Made by a program: the position numbers and the translations under genes. Positions 55,451-64,000 of a stretch of DNA of 64,000 nucleotides are shown here, piece after piece (the stretch's first letter is position 1; every line of letters starts with the position of its first letter). The notes under the pieces are model-generated. The model made no database searches and was not told where the DNA came from. It worked only from the letters and a program-made list of their open reading frames with translations. The stretch lies in assembly GCA_910586005.1 (NCBI GenBank), contig CAJUHG010000001.1, forward strand, positions 1-64,000, written 5' to 3'. Source of the stretch: an uncultured Lachnospiraceae bacterium. GTDB lineage: Bacteria > Bacillota > Clostridia > Lachnospirales > Lachnospiraceae.

Positions 55451-56629
55451 TTAAAGACGTCCAGAAGCAACTAATTGCTTTCGCTTATCTGCATATCGAT
55501 TTGCCATTTCAGTTGTTCTTGGATCACTTGCATATTTTTTTAGTGTTTCCTTATCAACTTTTAGACGCAAATCCATTGTTTTCATAACATCTGAAATATG
55601 CATTGTTTTTTGGAAACGAGCATCTTTAAAATCAATGCGCTGGTTATCAGAAAATAGAATAACTACAGGTTGTGCATAATTTTTTTGATTTTCTTCCACA
55701 ATAATACCCTTTTGTCCATTGGAAAATTCTACACAGCAACCACTTGGAAGAATGTGAATACACTGCGTCAGAGCAGTGACAAAAGGAACAGGGTAATAGT
55801 CTGTATGTTCTTTTAAGAATCGTACAGCACGAATTTCAGAAACTGGTTCTTGGTCTAGATTCATGGAAGTCATATCATCGAACATGCTTGCTACATGAAT
55901 GACATGAGTACCATTTTTCCAACGAATATTTTTTTGTAAAGGCACTTTTACATTATGCTCTAAACGAGCTGTCTGTCCAACAATTTGCAATGTAAGTTCT
56001 GGAAGTTTGTAATCGTTGTAATCAGGATGAAGTATTTGATAACCTTTTTCTAAATATCCTCGAATTAATCGACGCTCATCTGTAGACAAAAGGCGTTCTC
56101 CTTTTTCTAAAACTTCATCTGGAACCATTAAAAGACCTACATCATGTAACAGACCAGCACATACAATTGCCAATTGTTCTGCATAGGAATAGTGAAGTTT
56201 ATGAACCATCATAGCTGCTAAAATCGCTGTATTTAAGCAATGTTTGTATACATAGTCAGCATTGCTGCGAAGAGTTTTGGCAAAATTAATTTTATGATCT
56301 AGGGAACTAAAATGCCGCAAAATTGTCTGAGCAAGTGGCATAATGTTTTGTGGTGCCATATTGTTTGTAAGTAGAGCAAGATCATCTTTCAAACGAAAAG
56401 TACCAACAGTTAGAAAACGCTCTAGTTCAATGTCTTCCTCACTGAGGGGTGGGACAGGTTCTGCAGGTTCTAGAATATAAACACCCCACAGACCAAAATT
56501 TTCAATACTTGCGATTCCCTGAGGGGTAAGTTTTGTGTTACGTTCATAGAGCATAACGCCCATTTTATTATAAATAGGTCGGGCAAGACGCATACCAGGC
56601 CTTAACTGACTGATTTTTATGTATTGCAC
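55451..56629 (-). CDS. HD-GYP-like (c-di-GMP phosphodiesterase-type) protein with altered GYP region
   Basis: 392 residues from a GTG start with GGAGGT upstream. The N-terminal DUF3391-like part (ISQLRPGMRLARPIYN...MLYERNTKLTPQGI) is common in HD-GYP proteins. The HD core HCLNTAILAA...GLLHDVGLLMVPDEVL follows. At the place of the HHExxDGxGYP signature the sequence is IVGQTARLEHNVKVPL, so the GYP motif is lost; the protein may have changed substrate or act as a binding protein. A soluble C-terminal beta domain closes it. Single gene, divergent from the hydrolase gene. Confidence 0.8.
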   Translation of the reverse strand: MQYIKISQLRPGMRLARPIYNKMGVMLYERNTKLTPQGIASIENFGLWGVYILEPAEPVPPLSEEDIELERFLTVGTFRLKDDLALLTNNMAPQNIMPLAQTILRHFSSLDHKINFAKTLRSNADYVYKHCLNTAILAAMMVHKLHYSYAEQLAIVCAGLLHDVGLLMVPDEVLEKGERLLSTDERRLIRGYLEKGYQILHPDYNDYKLPELTLQIVGQTARLEHNVKVPLQKNIRWKNGTHVIHVASMFDDMTSMNLDQEPVSEIRAVRFLKEHTDYYPVPFVTALTQCIHILPSGCCVEFSNGQKGIIVEENQKNYAQPVVILFSDNQRIDFKDARFQKTMHISDVMKTMDLRLKVDKETLKKYASDPRTTEMANRYADKRKQLVASGRL

Positions 56630-56795
56630 AAGAACACCTCCGTATTTGATTGCCTAAATTGTCTATTGTATTTATTATCGGATAAAAATGTTTTTTCACA
56701 AAGACTGTCAAAGAAGAAAAGGTGATTTTTGGCAATATTTCTACAAAATCCTATGAAATCCGAAATTTTCCTCTAGGATTATAAAAAAGATATGC

Positions 56796-56832
56796 TATAA
56801 TGTCATAAGACATGATAGTGCCTGAATGGGCA
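56796..56832 (+). promoter_or_regulatory. Paired-hairpin leader of the hydrolase gene
   Basis: TATAAT (56796-56801), ATGTC-ATAA-GACAT (56800-56813) and TGCC/GGCA around TGAATG (about 56819-56832). No good -35 is visible at 17 nt. Same order and spacing as at the galE leader. Confidence 0.55.
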
Positions 56833-56912
56833 GAAGAGTATAACATAAATTACAAAGTAAGTATGCTATGTGGATGAAATAGTAATATTATTTTTATAAT
56901 TTGGAGGGTATT

Positions 56913-58055
56913 ATGAAAAAGGTAAGTAAAAGTATAGCATTGATTTTATTATTGTGTAGTTTGTCTAATATGCTAGTTTTTGCAACTCAGGAAAAAATTC
57001 ATAAGGTACAAGAAGGAATAGAAGATTTAAAGAAGCAGAAAAAAGAAGCAGAAAATGAAGTGAATAGTTATTCCAATCAAGCTGGAAATTTAGCAGGTGA
57101 TTTGGAAGAATTTAATAATAGTTTAGTGGCTATTACAACAGAATTAAATGAGACAGAAGAACAGTTAGATAATACTAGAAATAATTTAAAAACAACCAGA
57201 AAAGCATTAAAAAAGGCAAAGAAGAAAGAAAAAAAGCAATATGAAGCTATGAAAAAGCGAATCCAGTTTATATATGAAATGGATACAGATAGTATGTTAG
57301 AAGTATTGTTAGGTGCTGAAAGCTTTGCAGATTTTTTGAACAAAAGTGAATATTTTATAAGTATTCATAATTATGATCGTGAAATGTTAGAGGACTATAG
57401 AGCCACCAAAGATGAAATTATTGAGAAAGAAGAAGAACTTGAAAAAGAAGAAAATTTACTAGCAGAATTACAAAATCAACAAGAAAGTAAAAAGCAAGAA
57501 TTAGCTGAATTAGTAGATCATACTTCTGAAAAGTTGAGTGCAGCAAAAAGGCAGCTTGCAGAGGCTCAAGCAGATGTAAAAGCTTATGAAGCAGAAATTA
57601 AAAGACAAATTGCTTATGAAGCAGAGCTGGAGGCACAAAAAGCCGCAGAAGATGCAAAAAGATTGGAAGAAATCAAACGACAGGAAGCAGAAAATACTGT
57701 AAAAGCAGTTCCTAGTAATAGTTCTTCAGATATTTCCATTCTAGCAGCTATCATAGAATGTGAGGCAGGTGGTGAAAGTTATGAAGGAAAATTAGCAGTT
57801 GGAAGTGTAGTATTGAATCGAGTGAGAAGTTCTCATTTTCCGAGTACCATTGCAGGTGTAATTTATCAATCAGGACAATTTTCTCCTGTGGCAAGTGGAA
57901 GATTTGCAACTGTATTAGCAAGAGGGGCAAATCAAAGTTGCATCAAAGCAGCTAAAGAAGTATTAGGGGGAAATATTACCTTAAATTCCTTGTATTTTAG
58001 AAGAAACAATGGAACTATTTCAGGAACTGTGATAGGAAATCATGTTTTTTATTAA
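56913..58055 (+). CDS. Secreted coiled-coil cell-wall hydrolase (SleB/CwlJ-type domain)
   Basis: 380 residues from the ATG at 56913 (GGAGG 5 nt upstream). Signal peptide to about residue 25 (SNMLVFA). Residues about 30-270 form long coiled coils of PcsB/EnvC type, which elsewhere bind FtsEX-like partners. Residues about 275-380 are a Hydrolase_2 domain (LAAIIECEAGGESYEGKLAVGSVVLNRVRS, with Glu as probable catalytic residue, then GQFSPVASGRF). It likely cuts glycan strands during growth or division, with the coiled coil controlling access. Confidence 0.88.
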   Translation: MKKVSKSIALILLLCSLSNMLVFATQEKIHKVQEGIEDLKKQKKEAENEVNSYSNQAGNLAGDLEEFNNSLVAITTELNETEEQLDNTRNNLKTTRKALKKAKKKEKKQYEAMKKRIQFIYEMDTDSMLEVLLGAESFADFLNKSEYFISIHNYDREMLEDYRATKDEIIEKEEELEKEENLLAELQNQQESKKQELAELVDHTSEKLSAAKRQLAEAQADVKAYEAEIKRQIAYEAELEAQKAAEDAKRLEEIKRQEAENTVKAVPSNSSSDISILAAIIECEAGGESYEGKLAVGSVVLNRVRSSHFPSTIAGVIYQSGQFSPVASGRFATVLARGANQSCIKAAKEVLGGNITLNSLYFRRNNGTISGTVIGNHVFY

Positions 58056-58730
58056 TACAAGACAAGCTAGTAACATACATAAAAACGTCGGTTTTTGTAA
58101 AAATTGCACAAAAATGGGTCTTTTTTTTCAAAGAAACAAAGGATAGAATGATAAAAATATAACAAAGATAGACAAAAATCAAAGAAAAAAATGAAAGAAA
58201 GAAAAGGAAAGTAAGAGGAATATAATTCTTGCAATTTAGAAGAAGATGTGCTAGGATATTTCTATCGAAGAATGAAAACATGGGTTGTGTTGTAGCTTCT
58301 GTTTATTTTTGAATCTGAATTAGAAAAAATTTTTTAGATACAGAAGAGAAAAAATATAAGAAAATCTGTTTTCTTTTTTTAGAAAAAGATTGTTAAAAAA
58401 ATAACATTTATTTTAGTGATTTTGTCAGACATGTTTTCAGAGTTCTTTCATAGAATTGTCACTATAAGAATCTGTTTTACAGCGTAGTGAGAAAATCTAT
58501 TTTATCTTATCGGAGAAGACTCCCACTTTTATCAGTGGTGAGTAAAACAAAGTTATCTCAGTGGGAGTTTAATCTTCGCTTGAGATAAAAGCCTCCGGCG
58601 GATGGCAGGGGTGCGGACTTATTTTTTTCAGCAAAGCTAACCTACACCCCACAGCAAGAACGTTGATGATGTTCTTGAACTAGCATAAGCAGTAGTATAT
58701 AATTTTAAAATTTAAAAGGAGACGAGGAAA
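58056..58730. other. 675-bp leader/gap before the butyrate genes
   Basis: No gene. AT-rich in the first half. From about 58515 there are inverted repeats: ACTCCCACT (58518-58526) with AGTGGGAGT (58560-58568), and AAGAAC (58653-58658) with GTTCTT (58669-58674), inside GC-richer sequence. This could be a regulatory leader of thl; no known riboswitch was recognised. Confidence 0.4.
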
Positions 58731-59912
58731 ATGGCAAAGAAAGTTGTTTTGGCAGGCGCATGCCGTACTGCAATTGGAACTATGGGAGGGGCTTTAAGTA
58801 CAACTCCTGCACCAGTATTAGGTTCTATAGTAATTAAGGAAGCATTGAGCAGAGCTGGTGTTCCAGCAGATCAGGTTGATCACGTATATATGGGATGTGT
58901 TATTCAGGCTGGTTTAGGACAGAACGTTGCACGTCAGGCATCCATTAAAGCTGGTTTGCCAATTGAGACACCTGCAGTTACAGTAAACGTAGTTTGTGGA
59001 TCTGGTTTGAACTGTGTAAATATGGCTGCACAAATGATTCAAGCTGGTGATGCTGATATCGTTGTAGCAGGCGGTATGGAAAATATGTCTATGGCTCCTT
59101 ATGCAGCTATGCAAGGCCGTTATGGATACAGAATGAACAATGCTACATTGGTAGATACTATGGTAAATGATGCATTGTGGGATGCATTTAATCAGTATCA
59201 TATGGGAATTACTGCTGAAAATGTAGCAGAAAAATGGGGATTAACCAGAGAGCAGTTGGATGAGTTTGCAGCAAATTCACAACAGAAATGTGAAAAAGCA
59301 GTTACAGAAGGCAAATTTAAAGATGAAATTGTGCCAGTAGAAGTTAAAAAGAAAAAAGAAGTAGTAATTGTAGATACAGATGAGGGACCACGTCCTGGTA
59401 CAACAAAAGAAGGAATTTCTAAATTACGTCCTGCTTTTAAACCAGATGGAATCGTTACAGCAGCAAATGCATCTGGAATCAATGATGGTGCAGCAGCAAT
59501 TGTTGTTATGAGTGAAGAAAAGGCCAAAGAATTAGGTGTTACACCAATGGCTACTTTTGTAGCTGGTGCTCTTGGTGGAGTAGATCCATCTATTATGGGA
59601 GTTGGACCAGTTGCTTCCACTAAGAAAGTATTTGAAAAAACAGGATTAACTATTAATGATATGGATTTAGTAGAAGCAAATGAGGCATTTGCAGCTCAAT
59701 CTTTAGCAGTAGCACATGATTTGAATTTTGATATGAGTAAAGTAAATGTAAATGGTGGCGCTATTGCACTTGGACATCCTGTTGGAGCAAGTGGATGTCG
59801 TATCCTTGTTACTCTTTTACATGAAATGCAAAGAAGAGATGCTAAGAAAGGTCTTGCAACTCTTTGTATTGGTGGAGGAATGGGATGCTCTACTATTGTA
59901 GAGAGAGATTAA
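58731..59912 (+). CDS. thl: Acetyl-CoA acetyltransferase (thiolase)
   Basis: 393 residues. Condenses two acetyl-CoA to acetoacetyl-CoA, the first step of butyrate synthesis. Active-site Cys89 in [10 protein letters not shown], the His in [14 protein letters not shown] and Cys in CIGGGMGCS are all present. RBS AAAGGAG. First of the butyrate gene set; the long structured leader suggests separate control. Confidence 0.96.
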   Translation: MAKKVVLAGACRTAIGTMGGALSTTPAPVLGSIVIKEALSRAGVPADQVDHVYMGCVIQAGLGQNVARQASIKAGLPIETPAVTVNVVCGSGLNCVNMAAQMIQAGDADIVVAGGMENMSMAPYAAMQGRYGYRMNNATLVDTMVNDALWDAFNQYHMGITAENVAEKWGLTREQLDEFAANSQQKCEKAVTEGKFKDEIVPVEVKKKKEVVIVDTDEGPRPGTTKEGISKLRPAFKPDGIVTAANASGINDGAAAIVVMSEEKAKELGVTPMATFVAGALGGVDPSIMGVGPVASTKKVFEKTGLTINDMDLVEANEAFAAQSLAVAHDLNFDMSKVNVNGGAIALGHPVGASGCRILVTLLHEMQRRDAKKGLATLCIGGGMGCSTIVERD

Positions 59913-59922
59913 TTGAGAATCT

Positions 59923-60018
59923 TGCCACTAAAATAGTGTTCTTTTAGTGGCAGATATCTTCACATAAGTGTGAATATTGTTTTTATCATATAGGAAATTC
60001 AAAGGAATTTCCTATATG
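59923..60018. terminator. Two strong hairpins between thl and hbd
   Basis: TGCCACTAAAA/TTTTAGTGGCA (59923-59952), a perfect 11-bp stem, and CATATAGGAAATTC/GAATTTCCTATATG (59987-60018), a perfect 14-bp stem. Neither has a classical T-run. They may stabilise or partly end the thl transcript. The remaining 250 bp before hbd contains a further hairpin CATGTACA/TGTATATG with TTTTT at 60233-60257. Confidence 0.6.
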
Positions 60019-60272
60019 TATGTGATAAATGTATATATTAAGAAAAGTAGAAATTATAGAGAGCAGGACTGTTTTGTTCTGCACGTAGCTTCCCATAGAT
60101 AGGGAAATTTAGCTACAATTGGTTAAATCCCAAAATGAAGGGAAAATAAAATTTAGGAAAGGAAAAACTAAAATATAGATGAATTCTATGATACATATGG
60201 AAATGTGATAAGCATATATTTGAATCATCTATCATGTACACAGTTGTATATGTTTTTAGTAGTAGGATTATC

Positions 60273-61112
60273 ATGAAAGTTGGTATTATTGGAGCAGGAA
60301 CTATGGGTTCTGGAATTGCACAAGCATTTGCACAAACAGAAGGATATGAAGTATGTCTTTGTGATATTAATGATGAATTTGCAGCAAATGGAAAAAATAA
60401 AATTGCAAAAGGTTTTGAAAAGAGAATTGCAAAGGGTAAGATGGAACAGGCAGCAGCTGATGCCATTCTTGCTAAAATTACTACAGGTACAAAAGAAATC
60501 TGCGGCGATTGTGATTTAATTGTGGAAGCAGCTTTAGAAGTAATGGATGTAAAGAAACAGACTTTTAAAGAATTGCAAGAAATTGTAAAAAAAGATTGTA
60601 TGTTTGCAACAAACACATCTTCTCTTTCTATTACAGAAATTGGTGCAGGACTTGACAGACCAGTGATTGGTATGCATTTCTTTAATCCAGCTCCAGTGAT
60701 GAAATTGGTTGAAGTTATCAAAGGTGAAAATACACCTGATGAAATGAAAGATAAAATTGTTAAAATTTCTGAGGATATTGGCAAAACTCCAGTAGAAGTA
60801 AATGAAGCAGCAGGATTTGTAGTAAACAGAATCTTAATTCCAATGATTAATGAAGCTGTTGGAATTTATGCGGATGGTGTAGCTTCTGTAGAGGGCATTG
60901 ATACTGCAATGAAATTAGGTGCTAATCATCCAATGGGACCTTTAGCTTTAGGCGATTTAGTAGGATTAGATATTTGTTTAGCAATTATGAATGTATTATA
61001 TGATGAAACAGGTGATCCAAAGTATCGTCCACATCCATTGTTAAAGAAGATGGTTCGTGCAGGTAAGTTAGGAATGAAGACCGGAATTGGTTTCTATGAT
61101 TATAGTAAATAA
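60273..61112 (+). CDS. hbd: 3-Hydroxybutyryl-CoA dehydrogenase
   Basis: 279 residues from the ATG at 60273 (AGGA upstream); the longer reading from 60234 would start inside a terminator-like hairpin and adds 13 unrelated residues. NAD(P)-binding [14 protein letters not shown] at the N terminus, catalytic His in [16 protein letters not shown], and C-terminal [16 protein letters not shown]. Reduces acetoacetyl-CoA to 3-hydroxybutyryl-CoA. Length equals the family. Confidence 0.96.
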   Translation: MKVGIIGAGTMGSGIAQAFAQTEGYEVCLCDINDEFAANGKNKIAKGFEKRIAKGKMEQAAADAILAKITTGTKEICGDCDLIVEAALEVMDVKKQTFKELQEIVKKDCMFATNTSSLSITEIGAGLDRPVIGMHFFNPAPVMKLVEVIKGENTPDEMKDKIVKISEDIGKTPVEVNEAAGFVVNRILIPMINEAVGIYADGVASVEGIDTAMKLGANHPMGPLALGDLVGLDICLAIMNVLYDETGDPKYRPHPLLKKMVRAGKLGMKTGIGFYDYSK

Positions 61113-61165
61113 AGTTTATAATTGATGAAAAGATATTGTTTATATTTAGTATGGGCTTTTATATG

Positions 61166-61293
61166 GCATTTATTCCTACAAGTATAAACCAATTATGCTT
61201 GTAGGAGTATTTGACTCCTTTATATATAGCATTTATTCTTGCAAGCATAAGTTAATCATCATACTTGTAAAAATATCTGACTCCTTTGTATGA
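61166..61293 (+). repeat. Two tandem ~63-bp repeats between hbd and bcd
   Basis: Units at 61166-61228 and 61229-61293 start GCATTTATTC and each contains an inverted repeat; in the first, CCTACAAG pairs with CTTGTAGG. Both end with TGACTCCTTT. They probably fold as successive hairpins in the hbd-bcd transcript. Confidence 0.7.
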
Positions 61294-61379
61294 GTATATA
61301 CTCATACAAGGTCTATTTATTCAGTAGAAATTGAATAGATAGGAATTAAAAATAATAGAAAGTTTGGAGGAAAAGTATC

Positions 61380-62534
61380 ATGGATTTTTCTTTAGATAAA
61401 AAACATGAAATGGCGAGAACTCTGTTTAAAGAGTTTGCTGAAAATGAAGTAAAACCTCTTGCTCAGGAAGTAGATGAAACAGAAAAATTCCCAAGAGGAA
61501 CCGTAGAAAAAATGCAGAAAATAGGATTTATGGGTATCCCTATTCCAAAGGAATATGGCGGACAGGGATGTGATCCTTTGACTTATATTATGTGTGTAGA
61601 AGAATTATCTAAAGTTTGTGGAACAACAGGTGTTATTGTTTCTGCACATACATCTCTTTGTTGTGACCCAATTATGACTTATGGTACAGAGGAACAGAAA
61701 CAGAAATACCTTGCTCCTCTTGCAAAGGGTGAGAAATTAGGTGCATTTGCTTTGACAGAACCAGGCGCAGGTACGGATGCTCAGGGCTGCCAAACAAAGG
61801 CTGTTTTAGATGGTGAAGAATGGATATTGAATGGTTCTAAGTGCTTTATTACCAATGGTAAAGAGGCTGATATTTATATTGTAATCGCTGTTACAGATGT
61901 AAAAGTAGATGCAAGAGGAAGAAAGAAAAAATCCTTCTCTGCTTTTATTGTAGAAAAAGATACTCCTGGATTCTCTTTTGGAACCAAGGAAAAGAAAATG
62001 GGTATCCGTGGCTCTGCTACATATGAATTGATTTTTGAAGATTGTAGAATCCCAAAAGATAATTTATTAGGACCTCAAGGCAAAGGGTTCCCAATTGCTA
62101 TGCATACTTTGGACGGTGGACGTATTGGTATTGCAGCTCAGGCTCTTGGTATTGCAGAAGGTGCATTAGATGCAACAATTGCATATACAAAAGAAAGAAA
62201 ACAGTTTGGGCGTTCTATTGCTGCGCAACAAAATACACAGTTCCAGTTAGCAGATATGGCAGCTAAAATTGAAGCAGCTCAAATGTTAGTATATAAGGCA
62301 GCTATGGCTAAAGCTACACAGAAAGTTTATTCTATAGAAGCAGCAAAAGCAAAGTTATTTGCAGCAGAAGTTGCTATGGAAGTAACTACTAAGTGTGTTC
62401 AGTTGTTTGGTGGATATGGATACATTAGAGAATATGATGTAGAGCGTATGATGCGCGATGCTAAGATTACAGAAATCTATGAAGGAACTTCTGAAGTTCA
62501 GCGCATGGTTATCTCTGGCGCACTGTTAAAATAA
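61380..62534 (+). CDS. bcd: Butyryl-CoA dehydrogenase
   Basis: 384 residues of the acyl-CoA dehydrogenase family: FALTEPGAGTDA (FAD contact), KMGIRGSATYEL, QLFGGYGYIREYDVERMMRDAKITEIYEGTSEVQRMV with the catalytic Glu of IYEGTSE. With EtfAB it reduces crotonyl-CoA to butyryl-CoA while bifurcating electrons to ferredoxin. RBS GGAGG. Followed directly by etfB and etfA. Confidence 0.96.
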   Translation: MDFSLDKKHEMARTLFKEFAENEVKPLAQEVDETEKFPRGTVEKMQKIGFMGIPIPKEYGGQGCDPLTYIMCVEELSKVCGTTGVIVSAHTSLCCDPIMTYGTEEQKQKYLAPLAKGEKLGAFALTEPGAGTDAQGCQTKAVLDGEEWILNGSKCFITNGKEADIYIVIAVTDVKVDARGRKKKSFSAFIVEKDTPGFSFGTKEKKMGIRGSATYELIFEDCRIPKDNLLGPQGKGFPIAMHTLDGGRIGIAAQALGIAEGALDATIAYTKERKQFGRSIAAQQNTQFQLADMAAKIEAAQMLVYKAAMAKATQKVYSIEAAKAKLFAAEVAMEVTTKCVQLFGGYGYIREYDVERMMRDAKITEIYEGTSEVQRMVISGALLK

Positions 62535-62571
62535 TTATGAATTTAAAATAAAACATAAGGAGTGAATTACC

Positions 62572-63357
62572 GTGAAAATCGTTGTATGTATAAAGCAGGT
62601 ACCAGATACCAAAGGCGGAGTTAAATTCAATCCAGATGGTACTCTGGACAGAGGTGCAATGCTTACTATTATGAATCCAGACGACAAGGCTGGGTTAGAA
62701 GCAGCACTGAGATTAAAAGAACAGTATGGTGCAGAAGTTACTGTACTTACTATGGGACTTCCAAAAGCAGATGAGGTTCTTCGTGAGGCTATGGCTATGG
62801 GAGCTGATAAGGGTATTCTTGTAACAGACAGAGTGTTAGGTGGAGCTGATACATGGGCTACTTCCACTACCATTGCAGGGGCAATCAGAAATTTAGAATA
62901 TGATTTAATTATAACTGGTCGTCAAGCAATTGATGGAGATACTGCACAAGTTGGACCACAAATTTCTGAACATTTAAATATTCCTGTTATTTCTTATGCA
63001 CAGGATATTAAAATTGATGGAGATTATGTAATTGTTCAGCGTCAATATGAAGATAGATATCATGAATTAAAAGCTAAAATGCCATGTCTCATTACTGCTC
63101 TTTCCGAATTAAATGAGCCACGTTATATGACACCAGGCGGAATTTTTGATGCTTATGATAAAGAAGTTACTGTATGGGGCAGAGCAGATTTGAAGGATGT
63201 AGATGATTCTGACCTTGGTTTAAAAGGATCTCCTACTAAGATTGCAAAAGCATCTGATAAAGTGAAAAAAGGTGCTGGAGAAAAAGTTGTTCCTGATACA
63301 TCAGAAGATGCTGTTGCTTATATTGTAGGAAAATTAAAAGAGAAGCACGTAATCTAA
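62572..63357 (+). CDS. etfB: Electron transfer flavoprotein beta subunit
   Basis: 261 residues from a GTG start with AAGGAG 9 nt upstream. KIVVCIKQVPDT start, AMAMGADKGILVTDR, IITGRQAIDGDTAQVGPQISEHL (nucleotide and flavin contacts) are typical. Partner of EtfA and Bcd in electron bifurcation. Confidence 0.96.
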   Translation: MKIVVCIKQVPDTKGGVKFNPDGTLDRGAMLTIMNPDDKAGLEAALRLKEQYGAEVTVLTMGLPKADEVLREAMAMGADKGILVTDRVLGGADTWATSTTIAGAIRNLEYDLIITGRQAIDGDTAQVGPQISEHLNIPVISYAQDIKIDGDYVIVQRQYEDRYHELKAKMPCLITALSELNEPRYMTPGGIFDAYDKEVTVWGRADLKDVDDSDLGLKGSPTKIAKASDKVKKGAGEKVVPDTSEDAVAYIVGKLKEKHVI

Positions 63358-63435
63358 TGAAAAACTTTAAAGTTCTTAAGAGTAAGTAAAACTGGATTGC
63401 GAATATCCGTAAAATTAAGGAAAGTGGTGAAAATA

Positions 63436-64000
63436 ATGGGTTTAGAAGCATATAAAGGAGTATATGTCTTTGCACAGCAAGTAGATAATGTATTAAGTGG
63501 AATTGCATTTGAATTACTTGGCAAAGCAAAAGACTTAGCGAAAGATTTAAATACAGATGTAACAGCAGTGTTGATTGGTTCTGGTGTAAAAGATTTAGCA
63601 GACCAATTGGCAGAGTATGGTGCTGATAAAGTAATTGTTGTGGATGATCCAGAATTGAAAGAATACAGAACAGAGCCTTACACACATGCGCTTGCGTCTG
63701 TAATCAATGAATATAAACCAGAAATTATGTTAGTAGGTGCTACTGCGATTGGTCGTGATTTAGGTCCACGTGTGTCTGCAAGAGTTAAGACAGGTCTTAC
63801 TGCAGACTGTACTGTTTTGGAAATTGGTGATTTCCCATTGAATCCAGTTCCAGGCAAAGAAGATGAACAGAAACACAATCAATTATTGATGACACGTCCT
63901 GCTTTTGGAGGAAACACGATTGCAACAATTGCTTGTCCTGATAATCGTCCTCAGATGGCAACAGTTCGTCCAGGTGTTATGCAAAAAATTGAACCTATCA
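63436..64000 (+). CDS. etfA: Electron transfer flavoprotein alpha subunit (5' part, cut by window end)
   Basis: An open frame begins with ATG at 63436 (GGTGAAAAT upstream) and runs off the window after about 188 codons; a full EtfA is about 320-350 residues. Visible: GLEAYKGVYVFAQQVDNVLSGIAFELLGKA, ADKVIVVDDPEL, MLVGATAIGRDLGPRVSARVKTGLTADCT (EtfA signature). The FAD-binding C-terminal domain lies beyond the window. Confidence 0.94.
   Translation, partial: MGLEAYKGVYVFAQQVDNVLSGIAFELLGKAKDLAKDLNTDVTAVLIGSGVKDLADQLAEYGADKVIVVDDPELKEYRTEPYTHALASVINEYKPEIMLVGATAIGRDLGPRVSARVKTGLTADCTVLEIGDFPLNPVPGKEDEQKHNQLLMTRPAFGGNTIATIACPDNRPQMATVRPGVMQKIEPI

Noticed and set aside
60113..60784. A 223-residue minus-strand frame opposite hbd
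   Set aside because: Antisense to the hbd coding region; the plus strand has all expected motifs.
63236..63685. A minus-strand frame over the etfB-etfA junction
   Set aside because: It is antisense to two well-supported genes and has low-complexity Leu/His composition.

Overview
The window is AT-rich (roughly a third G+C), with AGGAGG-type ribosome binding sites, frequent TTG/GTG starts, a T-box leader and a thl-hbd-bcd-etfB-etfA butyrate cluster. This points to an anaerobic gut-type Clostridia (Bacillota), most likely a butyrate-producing Lachnospiraceae. No rRNA or tRNA gene was recognised. Everything here was read by eye; no database search was run.

Layout. 1-9.5 kb: an MgtC-like membrane protein, hflK-hflC and typA on the minus strand, then a hybrid sensor kinase followed by a solute-binding lipoprotein. 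9.8-15.4 kb: one giant secreted protein with BspA-type leucine-rich and Big_2 (Ig-like) domains. 15.7-28.1 kb: an accessory island. It has a type VI-A effector (Cas13a, two HEPN RxxxxH motifs) and at least three small, dispersed CRISPR repeat clusters. Each of three copies has its own promoter-bearing leader, and two are followed by the same strong terminator. The island also holds an HTH-protein/Ser-Thr-kinase gene pair and a VapBC-type toxin-antitoxin. No cas1 or cas2 is visible. 28.3-41.5 kb: an SH3b-M23 peptidase, a two-component system, and an ABC-importer/membrane-fusion cluster divergent from it, followed by a DUF4190-like protein, an Rpn-family nuclease and small membrane proteins.

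41.6-58 kb: ileS behind an Ile T-box leader, glycogen phosphorylase, an EamA transporter, a TPR lipoprotein and an AraC regulator. Next come a nucleotidyltransferase, an N-acetylhexosamine-kinase-like gene and galE (amino-sugar/galactose salvage), then a candidate structured RNA, an HD-GYP-like protein and a coiled-coil cell-wall hydrolase. 58.7-64 kb: the butyrate genes thl, hbd, bcd, etfB and the 5' part of etfA. The crotonase gene normally in this set is absent from the visible part.

The most unusual feature is a family of about 40-54 bp palindromic elements, bounded by TATACC...GGGTATA, scattered from 21 to 46 kb. Some copies lie inside genes with no loss of frame: one in the HTH protein, two in tandem in the kinase N-lobe, and one in the sensor domain of a histidine kinase. 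Three tandem copies sit inside the ileS T-box leader. Net insert lengths inside the HTH and kinase genes are multiples of three (36 and 48); the T-box copies (44 and 46) are not. This resembles the behaviour of Rickettsia palindromic elements. The Cas13a island with its duplicated leader-repeat modules is the second main point of interest.
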